Positions 10,801 to 22,648 of a DNA stretch of 64,000 nt are shown here, piece after piece. The position numbers and the translations under genes are program-made. A model generated the notes under the pieces. That model was given only the letters and a program-made list of their open reading frames with translations. It ran no database searches and was not told where the DNA came from. The DNA lies in the NCBI GenBank assembly GCA_025331565.1, contig JAFREQ010000167.1, forward strand, positions 310,001 through 374,000, given 5' to 3'. Position 1 is the stretch's first letter, and every line of letters starts with the position of its first letter. The stretch comes from Holacanthus passer. Lineage: Eukaryota > Chordata > Actinopteri > Pomacanthidae.

Positions 10801-10808
10801 TATAAGAG
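10801..10808 (+). promoter_or_regulatory. TATA-like box
   Basis: TATAAGAG lies about 30 bases before a sharp change to GC-richer, CpG-bearing sequence. It would place a rightward transcription start near 10830. One such word is weak evidence alone; the downstream donors make it more credible. Confidence 0.35.
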
Positions 10809-10830
10809 TCTAGTGCACTTTGCTTCCTCC

Positions 10831-11152
10831 TAGTTCCCTTCGAAGTTCCCTCCACTCTTCCAGAAAGCTCCTAAGCAGCACTCAGTGCGCAGCTGCCCGC
10901 TCAACATGCTCTGATGCTCGGATAGTGGAGACAGCAGCATCCGGCAAAAACTAAACTACAGGACCAGGAATACTTTTCTTCTCGCCCCTTAGTTGTCAGC
11001 GTGTGTTTGGCCGTCCTACCTGCTGGGTGTCCGTGTGAGTATTCAGCTTGTGGAGGGCAGAGACAGAGAGAGAGAGAGCCAGCTGTTTTGGTCAGCGAGG
11101 TTAGCTGGCAGCGGCTAACAGTCAGCCGGCTAACGTGAACTTAGCTAGCACG
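10831..11152 (+). other. Non-coding first exon of an unidentified plus-strand gene (boundaries approximate)
   Basis: CpG-bearing sequence with two candidate donors: CCGT|GTGAGT (exon end 11034) and CACG|GTGAGAGC (exon end 11152). ATGs inside (near 10906 and 10912) close within a few codons, so this reads as 5' untranslated sequence. The exon lies head to head with hmbox1, about 4 kb away. The next exon candidate is 12789-12875. The gene is not identified. In human the divergent neighbour of HMBOX1 is INTS9, but nothing here encodes the expected INTS9 N-terminus. Confidence 0.5.
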
Positions 11153-12788
11153 GTGAGAGCAAAACATCAGAGTGTTTTGGAGGCGAAATGAAGCTAAATA
11201 AGGAGAGTTTGGAGCAGTCAGAGATGGTCACATCAGACATGGGAAGTGTTTCAGGTTGGCACAATGAAGCTTTGGTATTACAGGTTAACGCTAGCTTGTC
11301 TGAAAGGGTCTGCTGTGTTTGACATAAGGCCGAAGCTATGATAATAACCGTCATCTTAATTGACATAAGAACATGTTGTAGCCTCAAGCTAACATTAGAA
11401 ACTCAAATCCAACCATTTGACTTTAATACATGAGCGAGTGTGTGGTTAGTTTTAGCTGCTGCTACTTTAACTAGTGCGAATGTGAAAGTGTCAATAACAT
11501 TTAAATGTGTGTATCATTCGCACAACAACATGTCTGTAAAGTGTATCTTATGGAAAACAACATGAGGACAGTTTCTACTTTCCAGGCAGAAATGTGGAAA
11601 CTAGTCTCAGTGAAGCCATCCTGTGCCCTCCTGCTGTGTTGGGCTGTATTGTTCCACATATGAACCAGATCCTGGAGCAGCTTGTTGTTTTGAAGAGAAG
11701 TTGCTCAACTCATTTGTTTGAACACTTGCTTGTGGGAGCAGGACTTGTGTTTGCAGGGAGGAGACGTCCAACTTCAGTGCCAGACAACTCTAACAGACTT
11801 ATGCAATTATCTGTTCCAATTCAGATCTAGCACCTGAGCTTCTCAATCCATAGCAGGCTAATTAAACCCACACTATTTAATTCTCTCCTGTTTCCTTATT
11901 CCCAAATCAGCCCCAGGATATAACATTTACACATTCCCCGGCTTCTAGAGATGTTACATTGCATCAAAGTCAAGTTTTAGTTAAAAGAGCAAAAATGACT
12001 TCTTTATGGAATAATATTCTGTGGTATTCTGTGCATATGGACTGGCTACTACGCTCTGTGTCAGTACGTTGTTGTAAAAGTGTTTCTCTCACGAGCATTA
12101 GCAAACTAATCCTCTTCTTATAGCTTCTCAGCATCATATGAACGTGACCAGCAGCTCTCGAGCCAAATAAACTGTTTAGAAAAGGTAAAGAGCACTGGGT
12201 CAGTGGGTTAGACTGAGGGGAAATATTCGGCTTCAACACAGCATTAGTGCTGAACCTGTTACATTGTTGGTGACTGACCTCTAGTCACTGTTCTCCCCAC
12301 AGTCTTGGTTAACCTATAAGATGCTCGCTGTTATTTGATTTTTATAGATTTTTTTTTGATTGGGTCCTCAGAGACAGATTTCTTTTAGTTCTTTTATGAA
12401 TGCTGTATTTTGTTCCCCAATGTTAATGTACATTTAAACAGGTTATCAGTAAGCATTGGACACCAAATTGAGTTTTTCAAATTTTGCATTTTCCAGACAG
12501 CTAAATTGGTATGAAGGTAAAGAGAAATGTCATCATGGCTAATGTCTGCTCTGTGTTCAATTTCTTGCAAGCAGAGAATTTTATGCTGACCTACCAAAAA
12601 TGTTTTATTCTGAGATGTTTTGTCACGGGAGGTTTTGCTGCATTGTTTCTAACGCAGGCCTTAGATAAAAACAAATATGTTAAATGTCAGTTTCTGTTGA
12701 TGTACACTTTTGTGGGAGAAATATTTCTTGTGCTGGGAAATGTTGCTCAGTGTTTTTCAGTGATTTGCTAATGCTTTTCTCTTATCAG
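11153..12788 (+). other. Intron of the unidentified plus-strand gene
   Basis: No recognised gene or clear repeat. The left end keeps GCTAAC/GTTAGC words (for example near 11286 and 11387). The right end is a good acceptor, CTTTTCTCTTATCAG, ending at 12788. Confidence 0.45.
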
Positions 12789-12875
12789 AGTTTCCTGGAG
12801 GCTGCCAGGTGACATCAGTGCCTTGCTGTCAGAAACAAGGAATCACAAACAAAGAGCTCATGCAAAGAATTTACA
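12789..12875 (+). other. Internal non-coding exon candidate (87 nt), plus strand
   Basis: The acceptor is a T-rich tract ending TTATCAG at 12788 and the donor is TTTACA|GTAAGTAT at 12876; both match consensus well. One frame is closed by TGA; two are open over the 87 bases but match nothing I recognise. An ATG at 12860 would read only a short frame: spliced to the exon at 32644 it meets a stop after about 16 codons. I therefore read the exon as 5' untranslated sequence of the gene that starts near 10.8 kb, or as part of a long non-coding RNA. Confidence 0.55.
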
Positions 12876-12934
12876 GTAAGTATTTGGAACATGTTCAACA
12901 ACTTTCAGACCTGTACCCCAATCTAAAATGCAGT

Positions 12935-12982
12935 ACACACACACACACACACACACACAAACCCACAAACCCACAAACCCAA
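12935..12982 (+). repeat. (AC)n plus (ACAAACCC)n compound microsatellite
   Basis: Twelve AC units are followed by three to four copies of an ACAAACCC-type unit. It lies about 60 bases after the exon donor at 12876. Open frames across it are repeat artefacts. Confidence 0.9.
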
Positions 12983-15900
12983 GACCATCAATAATGCTTT
13001 GTTCATGTTTTTCCAAAATGAGTGCAATCATTAGAAGAGTGTACATTAGTAAAATACCATATGCATTTGCCAGCTTCCACACAAGCCAATTGCAATCATG
13101 TCCTTTAATTTACTTGAATTCTACTGCTTATTTTCAGGATTTTGTAGTGATGACTAGGTTGTTTTTTTTTTGTCATTCCGTGCATTTGTACTGTCATTCT
13201 GAGACTGGACTGTCCTCTTTCTGTGTGATCCTCTGTGCATGCATAATTCAAATAAGACCACTAGGGAGCAGTCTCATGCTTGCTCATCCACATCATCAGC
13301 CCAGTTGTCCCACTGTACAGAGGCTTTCCTGTGGGACATCCTGTTGTGTGTTTCATGTTTGATGTGTATCTGTGTGGACTTACAATGCCTTCATCCACAC
13401 AAGGCAAAGGCTTTTCCCATATAAACTATTTAGATGCTATTGTTCAAGACTTAATGTTACATTTAAAACATCCAACTCATAGTAATGCTATTTGTAGCTG
13501 TGAGTTTTTACATGCTATGGTCACACTAAAGAAAGGTAGCTATGATGTTGGGGCACCCATGAACTGTCAGCAACTATTCTTATCAGTCATACTAGGGCTT
13601 TTATACAGCACCGTAATATTTTGTGGCCAAACCCTCCCATTGAATGAATTTATCCTCTCTCTCTTGTTCATTATGGAACTGTTACTACATACACATATAA
13701 ATGGCTTGTTTAACAACTGTATGAGTGTAACAGTTATCTCACTGATCTTCAGTTTTCTCTGTAATATGGATATTTTGTGATTTGCTGCTTTTTTTAATTA
13801 CCCTATAAGGAGCTGGAGCCTGTTCTCAGAGCCGTTATCTGTTCAGTTTCTGCAATTTAAAGAGAAATTGCAATCAAGAACAGAGCCAAGTCTGGCCTAC
13901 TGATTTATACAGATAAATGTGTCCCACTCTAACATCAGCTTCTTTGAGTGGGTGAACTTTTGCTTTTAACTCAATTCTCTCAGCTCTTTTTGCTTTCCTT
14001 CCTTCCTGTCAACCCTCACCGTCTCTTTCAGCTCGTTATATCCATACCCCCACTGTCCCCCCTTTTGTAAATTTCTGTGAATCCCTTCATCCTGGCCTCC
14101 CTGCCCTTATGAACAACTGGCTCGGACAGCTGGCTTTAACAGCTGCTTGCCATCTCATTTCTGGCGTATCTCCATCTGGGCAAGTTTTTCCATAGCGTTG
14201 TCTTTTTGTGAGCCAGCCCTTCTGTTTCTAAATCAGTCTTTATGCTATCTTAGTGTCACCATTCAGCAAAAAAGTATGCTGAAACCAACCCAGAGTTTTA
14301 GATGGTATTTATTTTTTGACATTGGAAGCATTTCTGATGCCTCCATTTGCTCTTGTAGCCTTAGTTTGTCTGATAACGTCAGTAGAATACATCCTCCCAG
14401 GAATAAGCTCTCATTTGTATCCTTGGATTTTGGCAGTAACAGTTCACAAAATTGCCATTTTCCGCATCAGCATCTGTTGTGTTATCAGTGTTTCTTTGTT
14501 TTCTTTTGCTCTATTTAGCACCATTACCTTCTGCTGACGACACCAGTATTTATCTCCATTGCCTCAAAATGAATCCCATGTGTCACCTGCACTATAATAG
14601 TCTGGTCTGGATTGTCTTTTGTCCATCTGCTGATAATATGCTGTAATCTTTCCCGATTGTACTTGTTGGCGTTTAGTTGAGGGAAATATTCCATGAGCAA
14701 AGGCAGTAAAGGAAAGTGAAGTAATGCACGGATAGTCTGAAGGGTTTTTTTTTTGTTAGAGTTGGAAATGAGGCAATAAATGGTAGACCTGTCTGAAAAC
14801 ATTAACAAGCTGTCTGCACCTGTATTTTTCTCTCTGTACTTATGATATTCACATAATCAGACTCATAGATTAATAAATTAGTATAATGAAAGGACAGGGG
14901 AAAAGTTACTGTAGAACACATTTGTTTCAGAGGTTAAACCTGCTGTGTCTTTCACTATAAATTGCCTCAAACTGGAGTTGTATTTGAGGGATTGAGCCAT
15001 CGAATGACCTGCTGACCTGAGTGACCTTTAGCCCTGTTGCTAATGTGCAGTTGTTGGTATTGTAATTTATCTAGCCTTGCTATGAGCTGTTTCCTGTGTT
15101 TTTTTTTCTCCTCGGGGTGGCACGGGGGTAATCGGGCCGGGAGTTGGTTGCTACCGGAGGCATGACTGCACACTTGCTGTCAATAACTCAAACTGTTGCA
15201 CTGCATTCTTTGATCCCGAGCTGAAGGATGGAGACACTGGTGGATCTTGTGGACCCCCGTGGCACCAGCATGCCTAATCTCTGTCTGACTTCAAACTGCT
15301 ACAGAGTATGGATTTGTGACTTTTGGTGCTGACAGGCTGGCTGACCGGATCCACTGAAGATTTCTGAGAGAGATGTTCTCCTAGCTCTAAGGAGACAAGG
15401 CCTTTCACCATCAGGCCTGTTAGGGACATGGATTTAGATTAGACTGAGATAAATATTTTGCTTTCAGTGGGGATGAAATTCTACTTAGGCCTCAAATTTC
15501 AAAGTTTTACTTTTTCCATGGGAACAACAGTCTAAGGGCCCGAATATACTCCCAAACAGACGCGTACATGGACAGCTGTGGACCCCATGGATGCGTGATA
15601 GTTCTGTTTATACTACTTTCTGGAGTCCGCTTTGAGGTTGTGTTTCACACATGGGTGTAGCGTAGTGGCCCTTCAGACAAGCATGGACAAGCCTGTGCGG
15701 TCACAACAAATTGGAGGTATGCAGATGTCCACACAGACTCTATGCATACACAGTGTCACAGGCACTCATGGATACGGAAAATACAATTTTGGCTAAACTC
15801 GTCTTTGAGTTTAAGCCTGCAATAACTGATTCTTTGGCCATCAAAAAGTTTCAAACACAAAGTGGACATATAATCACTTTTAAGTTGATATGGTAAACTT

Positions 15901-16344
15901 GTTATGCAGTGTATAGTGTCACTTGATTGATTAAAAATGAAAAGTTATGATATAATACATCCACAGATCCAATGGCCTCATGAAAATAAGATATCGCAAC
16001 AAAAACTTTTTCATAGTATTGTAAGTCAAATTCAATGCAGCTCGTCCTGTTATGAATTAAATCTTCCTGTTATTAAATGAAGGATCAACACAGTATAAAT
16101 AGCTGTGCTTTGTGCACCCTTGTATGTCACATGTTTCTTAAAACCCAGAAGGTGAAGAGGACAAATAAATGAATGGCTAAGAGAAAAAATATGTTGTATA
16201 AGTGAGTTTCACATTGTCTGTGAGCTAAAAAGGGATACTTTTTTTTCCTAAACTGAATCACCGGATGGCTTTCTAAAATAGTTTTGACTACTAACTGCTC
16301 ATGCTAGATTTATCTACCAACTTCCTCCATTGCTCACACTCAAA

Positions 16345-16435
16345 ACATGCCAGCATTTAGCTTTGACTGCCGTGTAAAGTACAGCCTCACAGAGCCACTA
16401 TCATGGCTGTAGAGTCTTAGTCTTGTTTTGGTAGT
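16345..16435 (+). repeat. 3' part of perciform repeat with AGCATTTAGCT / TACAGCCTCACAGAGC words
   Basis: CCAGCATTTAGCTTTGACTG and then TACAGCCTCACAGAGCC and GTAGAGTCTTAGTCTTGTTT match in order the 3' end of the copies at 37910, 40190 and 51833. Only the 3' end is present. Confidence 0.6.
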
Positions 16436-17467
16436 GCTTCTTCTCATCCCTCAGAGAATTTTGTAAATTGGTAATTATTATCTATCAGACAAGATATGTT
16501 AAAAGCCACCCAAGTATGGAGAGGTATACAGGCAAATACTTTAATGCTCAAGCCGGATTGTTCTAATAACTTCTTGATTACACCCCTTCTTTGATTGTAG
16601 CTGGACTTAAGTCTTGGGTGTGTCTCTGGCATGTGGATGATCCCACCAGGCAAACTTGAGCCTCAGCAGACAGAGGCATGGATCCTTTCATGGCATCTCG
16701 CAAACCATCCATCACATCAACTCCTATCACAGTGTCTTTATGGACCTCGTAATTGAAAGCAGGCTGGCCGATAGGCCCTTTTCCTTTTGGTTCCTGGGCT
16801 TTAGATTAATCAATAGTGCCTGGTGCTTCTTAAAAAGCATATGTGAAGTATTACAAGCTCTGGCCACGACGCTGTGCTTTCAGCTATGTGACCTGGAGAG
16901 GGCCTTGTGTGGGAAGAGGTGCTCTAGAAACAACCCGTGCCTCTGTCTTTTGCATCACGTGGGCCCAGAGCTTTGCCATATCACTGCCTGCACCACAGCT
17001 GTCACTGTTTGTATATTTGATATACTGATGGATGCCGAAAAGGAACAGGTGTTGCATATTAGTGCCACTATTTTATGTTACCCCCCTCTGGAAAAATGTG
17101 GACTGTGGTCGACAGAATTGTCAGAGTGTATCATTGTAATCTGTAGCAACCTGACTTTTAAACTGAGCTTTGCTACAAAGCATTACCTTCACAGTTTTCC
17201 TGTGGAAAAGGAAGAGGCACAGAAGGGGGAAAATGAATTAATGTGGTTCAGGTGGACTGACCCCATCGACAGATCAGAAACACGGGAATGTCTTTGAACA
17301 TCAACCTTTTTCTGTCCCGCTGTCTTTTCTCAGTGAGTTCTATTGGTCTGAATTGAGTTTGTAGGAATATCAACCTCAGATGGAAACTACCTTCCATATC
17401 TGGTTTTGACATTTGTGTGCCATGTTTTTGTCAGAAATGGATATTATTCCACAACCCTATCTGATTC

Positions 17468-17485
17468 TTTTTTTTTTTTTTTTTT
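17468..17485 (+). repeat. Poly-T run (18 nt)
   Basis: An uninterrupted T homopolymer just before the repeat fragment at 17505; possibly a tail or slippage product. Confidence 0.9.
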
Positions 17486-17504
17486 GAATGATCCCTGAAC
17501 TTAC

Positions 17505-17625
17505 AACTGTGTCAATTTCAAAAAAGATCGGAACGCAGTGTGCAATGATTTGCAAATTCTTTTCGACCTACATTCAGTTGAATACAGTATAGAGAAAAGA
17601 TATTTAATATTAAACATTTAATTAT
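17505..17625 (+). repeat. Fragment of a Tc1/mariner-type non-autonomous element
   Basis: TCAAAAAAGATCGGAACGC, then TGCAATGATTTGCAAATTCT and ATTCAGTTGAATAC, then TATTTAATATT, match the terminal region of a widespread teleost MITE (words like AAAAAGTTGGGACGCTGTG and GCAATGATTTGCAAATC). The other end is not found nearby, so it is a relic. Confidence 0.5.
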
Positions 17626-20600
17626 TTACGGTTTACAGAGCATTGCTTTTGACTTTATGGGAAAGTGACGGCCAAAGAGACAGGAAGGAGGAAGAAACCA
17701 CTAGTGTACTTGCGCTTCCCTGACCTACTGCCAGTGGCTTAACCAAATAGATATTTTGCCTGTATGTTCTGCTTAATATTTCATGCTTTGATTTTCTGGG
17801 TGGACACATTTTTAATCCCTCGCCATGCCTCGACCTGCAGAACACCGTTTGGCTTCCCTCACCTCATCAGTCTTGGTTTGTATGTGTGAGACAGAGAGTG
17901 TAAGCGATTGTGTTGCTTCACTGCATCTTTCCTTGCTCGTTTAGCTCTTCAGACAAATCCCCACGGACAGGGCTCTGGATCCCCCCACAGAGAACAGCCT
18001 CATTAGGATTTGTTGCACAAACTGGAGAATGTTGACTGGCTGAGGGTGCGACAAGGCCTTCCCTCCTCAGGACACATGTTCCTTGCTGCGGCCTGACCCT
18101 GGAGCTCTGGGCCTTGTCGAATCATATTTGGCTCACATGCCTCCCAGTCAGGGGCTTGGTTACCCCCGGACCAACCTTATTCTTCCTCACTGAGGCCTGT
18201 ATGCAAAACTGAACTTAAGGGTTTAATAAATGGACAGCTTGTTGAGGCAACATAGAGGGCTGATGTTTCCATCACGAGATATGGAGTTTAACAAATATCG
18301 CACCCTGTACTGTTCCACTTAGGGTGCTAATTCAGTGAATTAAGGCTCAGGAAGTGCCATGCAGAGAGTCAAGTGGCACACTTTGGGTATTTTTGTGGCT
18401 GTTGGTGTATTGGAGGGCAGCATTTGAAGTTATATTTAAGATTGTAGTACAACAAAATAAAATCAAACTACTTACAACTTGTTTCTGGTTGTGCCAAACT
18501 AGGAATGAAGAAGTCTTTTTTTAAGCCCTTACATGGTTGTGTCGTCTGACTAAGACTAAAAATAGATATAGCAGTGTTGTGCACACATAAGTGTTTAAGT
18601 TGCAAGTAAATGTGCATAAGAGCATTTTAACAATTTCATAATAAAAGATTAGGAAAGATGGTTCTAGCTGCATTTGGCAGTGCACCGTTTTAGCGTAGGT
18701 TGCAGATGTGTAAGTCACGTCAGGATGTGCCTTCAGAAGACAGTGGTGAAGCCATTCAATTACTCAGACAAGTCCCAATCTAACCACAAGACCCAATCTA
18801 CTTTATAGGAGGTGTTCTGTTTATCACTCCCTCTCTCAACCACCTCAGCCTGATGATGTAATGTCATTGTCATTCATGTTTGGCATTGGCAGTCAGGGAT
18901 CTGATTAAAAGGGGGGATAGTTTATGAACTGGCAGGTTGTAGTTCTTCTGGGCAGTGTCACCTTCACCTTTGATTAGCAAATGGACAAAAACAAAAGGTT
19001 AACCAGATGGTTGTCATAAAAGACAGTATCCTGGACAGAAATTCAGCTGTAATGCATTGGATATGAATGTGTCATGCAGAACGAGAGGACAGAGGAACAG
19101 AGATCTTGATTGTCCGTTTCAGCACTGTTGACTCATTCCCATCTCTGCCAGCTCTGTTTTTCTGTCTCTTGTCCTTTTCCATGTCTGCGTCTCACTTTAA
19201 CTCCCACCACCTTCCTGTTTCTCACAATACAGAGAGGATATAGTAAAGGTGCTCTGGAGTCTTGCTCTCTGTCAGCCCATTAGTGTTGAATGGTTGAAAG
19301 GGCTCGCCCCCATAGGAACCCATGTGGGCCAGTGTTGAGTAATGCTGGACATATGGAATATGTAACTGGCCACTGAGTCTCTGGGGCACCTTGCCTTTGA
19401 TTTCCTTTGTCTCAGACATTTAACGTAGTTGATCTTTTTTTTCTTCAACAAAGGGTCAAGTTAAAAACATTTAACTAGATTTCCTATTACATTGTCTCTT
19501 TTGATTTATTGATGAAGGAAGTAATTTCCTGATGGATTTTATACAGCTTTATGTCATATGGAAAAACAATGGACAAAGGAGAGACACCACGCACATCAAT
19601 AACCATAACTCAGACAAAAATCAAGTGATGTGTTTTACTGGCTGCATTGAGAATTTAGTTGATGTTGCCATATAAATTTGGATCCATGTCCTGTCAGTCA
19701 GACTTTGTTTTGTATTGATAGGCAAATGTGGATCCTGCCTAACAATAGGTAGAGGGCACATCTGGCTTTTGGACTAGGTTGTAAAAAAAAAAGCTTTCAG
19801 ACAAAAAATTTCTTGGAATCCCTGATAGTGTAATTTTGCGGAGGAGGTAATGTGGATTTTGGTACTGTATTGATTTATCACTACTCATTCATTGTTGAAT
19901 TTTCTTGTTTTTCTCGAATTAGTGGATCATAGTGCAAAGCAGAATGTGATTGCTCAGTGGGGGTGAATGATTTCTGTTCTACAAATCACATTATCATCAT
20001 ATTTTTCTCTGTTTTCAATCCAGTATGCTTCATACTAGGATGCACTGGCAACTCATGCTAAATTGATGTGAAAGAAATGGCACCAGTTAGGCTAAGATGA
20101 AATATAACTTTTCCATAATGTTTTTTGCTCTTGTACTGGGATAATTAGTCAGCACATCATCTTGTAAAGGAGGCTCAAATCGTGCACCATTGACCTTCTA
20201 TAAGCTGATGGACAGGACAAGTCCAAATTCCCCTAATACTTTAAACCAAATTGCAGCACACAACTTAATCATTACTGACAAGCCCCTGACTGTGCCAGTC
20301 CGCCCACTTAGTAAATGCAAGATATTAAACCAGTGCAGGTGAAGGAAAAGAAAAGTGTGTGTGACTAATCTGAATATCATCCTGTTTTACCGCCCATATT
20401 GGCAAATACTAAAGGAAAGAAATGTTTGAAAACTCCAGGAATTTAAAAGATCAGTCTCCTGTGCCCTTTCAACTTGCTGGGCCTCGAGGCACCCTGACGT
20501 AGTGTTTTGGAAAACTGCAGAACTGATATTTTGACATTTTTATTCCTCTGAAAGTCTTTCTGTTCTGGAAATGTCACTTGACGACTGATCTTCTCTATGA

Positions 20601-22600
20601 AACTTTTGTCATGACTCAATCTCCTCACACAATGTCCGCATTATGTGACTGAACCCTGTGCTCCGAGCCACTTAGTTCAATTTTCTGACACCATAGAGAC
20701 CCATAATACCTGTGAATGTGCCCTGCGACAGAGCTGAGAGGAAGTCTGGATGGAAAACTGGACCTTAATAATCACAGATGGAGAACTGGCTTATCCAAAC
20801 CCCTATAGAGCAAAACCTTTCCTCCTCTGGCCTCTTTCACCACTGCCAGGACACTGGTACATTCACAGCCGTGAGAGTTTGCTTTACCTCATGATTCCTA
20901 TGCTACTTCTCCAGGAACAATGATTTTCAAAGGTTGACTTTGCCATTTGGCATGGTAGGCAACTGTCTTGGGTCCCCAATTAAAAGGGGCCCTTAACAGC
21001 TATATATTTTTTTAATGATGTTTAGATATAAAACATATAAAATTATGTCACCATTCTAACTTGTATATATCCTGTAATAACCTCATGGCCGAATCTCTGG
21101 TGTGTAAACCTTTGAAAAGAGAAGTGAATGTGCCGCAACATGCTGGTTCCGGTGGTGGAAGAAGCCCTCAGAGTTTTACATTTACACAACATTACTAATT
21201 TTCACTTCCACTAAGGTTTAAGTTTTGTTTGTTTGTCAGTTTGCCAGTAGGATTATGAAAAAAACTGCAGACCAGATTTTCCTGAAACTTGGTGGAAGGA
21301 TATAGCACTGGCCAAAAAATAAAACCCCATTAACCCATTTTGGAGTGGATCCAACTCACAAAGTGAATACACAAATTAATTTTCACTTTCCTTGACATTG
21401 CATGATAGGGCTGCTGTACACGCTGCAAGTTGTTTCATCTATAATGATGTACGATGTTTTATCAGTTAATGATCCCCATCCATAAATGTAGTGGAGTAGA
21501 AATATATAAAGCAGCAGAAAATTAAAATGTAAAGTACAAGTATTGTACTTAATTACAGTCATGAGATACAAACACTTCACTTGAATATTTACATTTATAC
21601 ATCTCTGCTCCACTTCTTGAGGGGGGCTACAATCCCTTTCAGAAGCAAGCATTGTATTTGTTATTTATCTGACAGATTAGGTTATTTTGCAGGGTTAGGC
21701 TATCTTTAACACACAATATATGATCAACAAATAAAATTAGATGCATTATTATAGATTCAGTTATCGAGCAGTACTATATGTAATAGTTAAAATAGTAGTT
21801 AAAATGAGAAGCCACTTTAAAAAAACAAATGTACATTTTGTTGATATCACATCTGTAATTTTACCTACATCAGAGTAATTTCACAGTGTGGTATTACTTA
21901 AATAAAAGATCTGAGTACTTCTTCTCCCAAGACCCGTATAAAATAAGGCATAATAGAGGCCCCATGCCTGAACTTCATGGTTTGGGGAGGTATGTGTCAG
22001 CTGCCAGATCTTTACTATTAATACTATCAACATATACATTTTAACCTTCTGTCCTAGTTACCTCATTGAAACAAAATGTAGCTGATGTACAATATGAGCA
22101 AAACATTTTGTATTGGGTGGAGTTCAGCTTTGTTAGGTGGTCACTGTGTCATAAAACATGGAGATTAAATGGTGTCAGTGCAATTGCATCTTTGGAGGAG
22201 GCTGTACTCCCGACACCACCACCACCATCATCATCATGTACCATATGACCGTTTTAAGAGAAATAGCACAGATTTAGTCCTTCCTTTGACACATGTATCT
22301 CTCTGTCAGTCTTTCTCCTCTTTCTCTGCTGTATTCTCCTGAATGGCGTCCAGGAGTCTGAAACCTTAATTCAATAAGAGATAAATTGGAAAAATGTGCA
22401 AATGTGAGGCATATTTTGGGCTCGCCGGCCAGAGGAACATTTTGAGAGTGCATTTCATACTCCCCTTTTCGACCTAACTGCCCTCTTCCCTCCTTCATTT
22501 TCTCTCTCTGTGTGCTGTAAATCGTCCCCGGGTTCCATCTGCTTTTCTTGCCATAGAACAGCTAAGAGACTTCATTAGACTGACACAAACCAGAGAGGGT
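17626..22600. other. Intronic or intergenic stretch, mostly unannotated
   Basis: No exon with paired splice sites is seen. It contains a repeat fragment at 21227-21365 and otherwise AT-leaning single-copy-looking sequence. Short open frames are chance. Confidence 0.4.
21227..21365 (+). repeat. Fragment of a common fish repeat (CCTGAAACTTGGTGGAAGGAT word)
   Basis: TTTGTCAGTTTGCCAGTAGG, ACTGCAGACCAGATTTTCC, TGAAACTTGGTGGAAGGATA and then TGGAGTGGATCCAA follow the order of a known interspersed fish repeat with GAAACTTGGTGGAAGGATG and GCGGATCCAAAT cores. The class is unknown to me. Confidence 0.45.
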
Positions 22601-22625
22601 TTGCAAGGGTGGGAAGGTGCTCCCA

Positions 22626-22648
22626 GGGAGGGGTGAGGGAAGGGAGGG
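22626..22648 (+). other. G-quadruplex-type motif
   Basis: Five G runs (22626, 22630, 22637, 22642, 22646) of three to four Gs have loops of 1 to 3 bases. It is one of the strongest G4-type patterns in the window. No gene is placed next to it. Confidence 0.5.

Larger units (their letters stand above)
12983..17500. other. Intronic stretch without recognised exon
   Basis: Long intron following the exon at 12875. It contains a possible interspersed element beginning at about 15535, the 3' part of a common perciform repeat at 16345-16435, and an unusually long but unrecognised open frame at 16740-17297. I find no exon with paired splice sites. Confidence 0.4.

Noticed and set aside
13280..13780. 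166-codon plus-strand frame
   Set aside because: It starts at TTG, has no splice context, and the product is hydrophobic low-information sequence matching no family I know.
14147..14518. 123-codon plus-strand frame
   Set aside because: No ATG or splice context, overlapped by other frames, unrecognised.
15535..15680. Possible interspersed element beginning AGGGCCCGAATATACTC
   Set aside because: It looks like a fish repeat, but I could not find a second copy or terminal repeats in the window.
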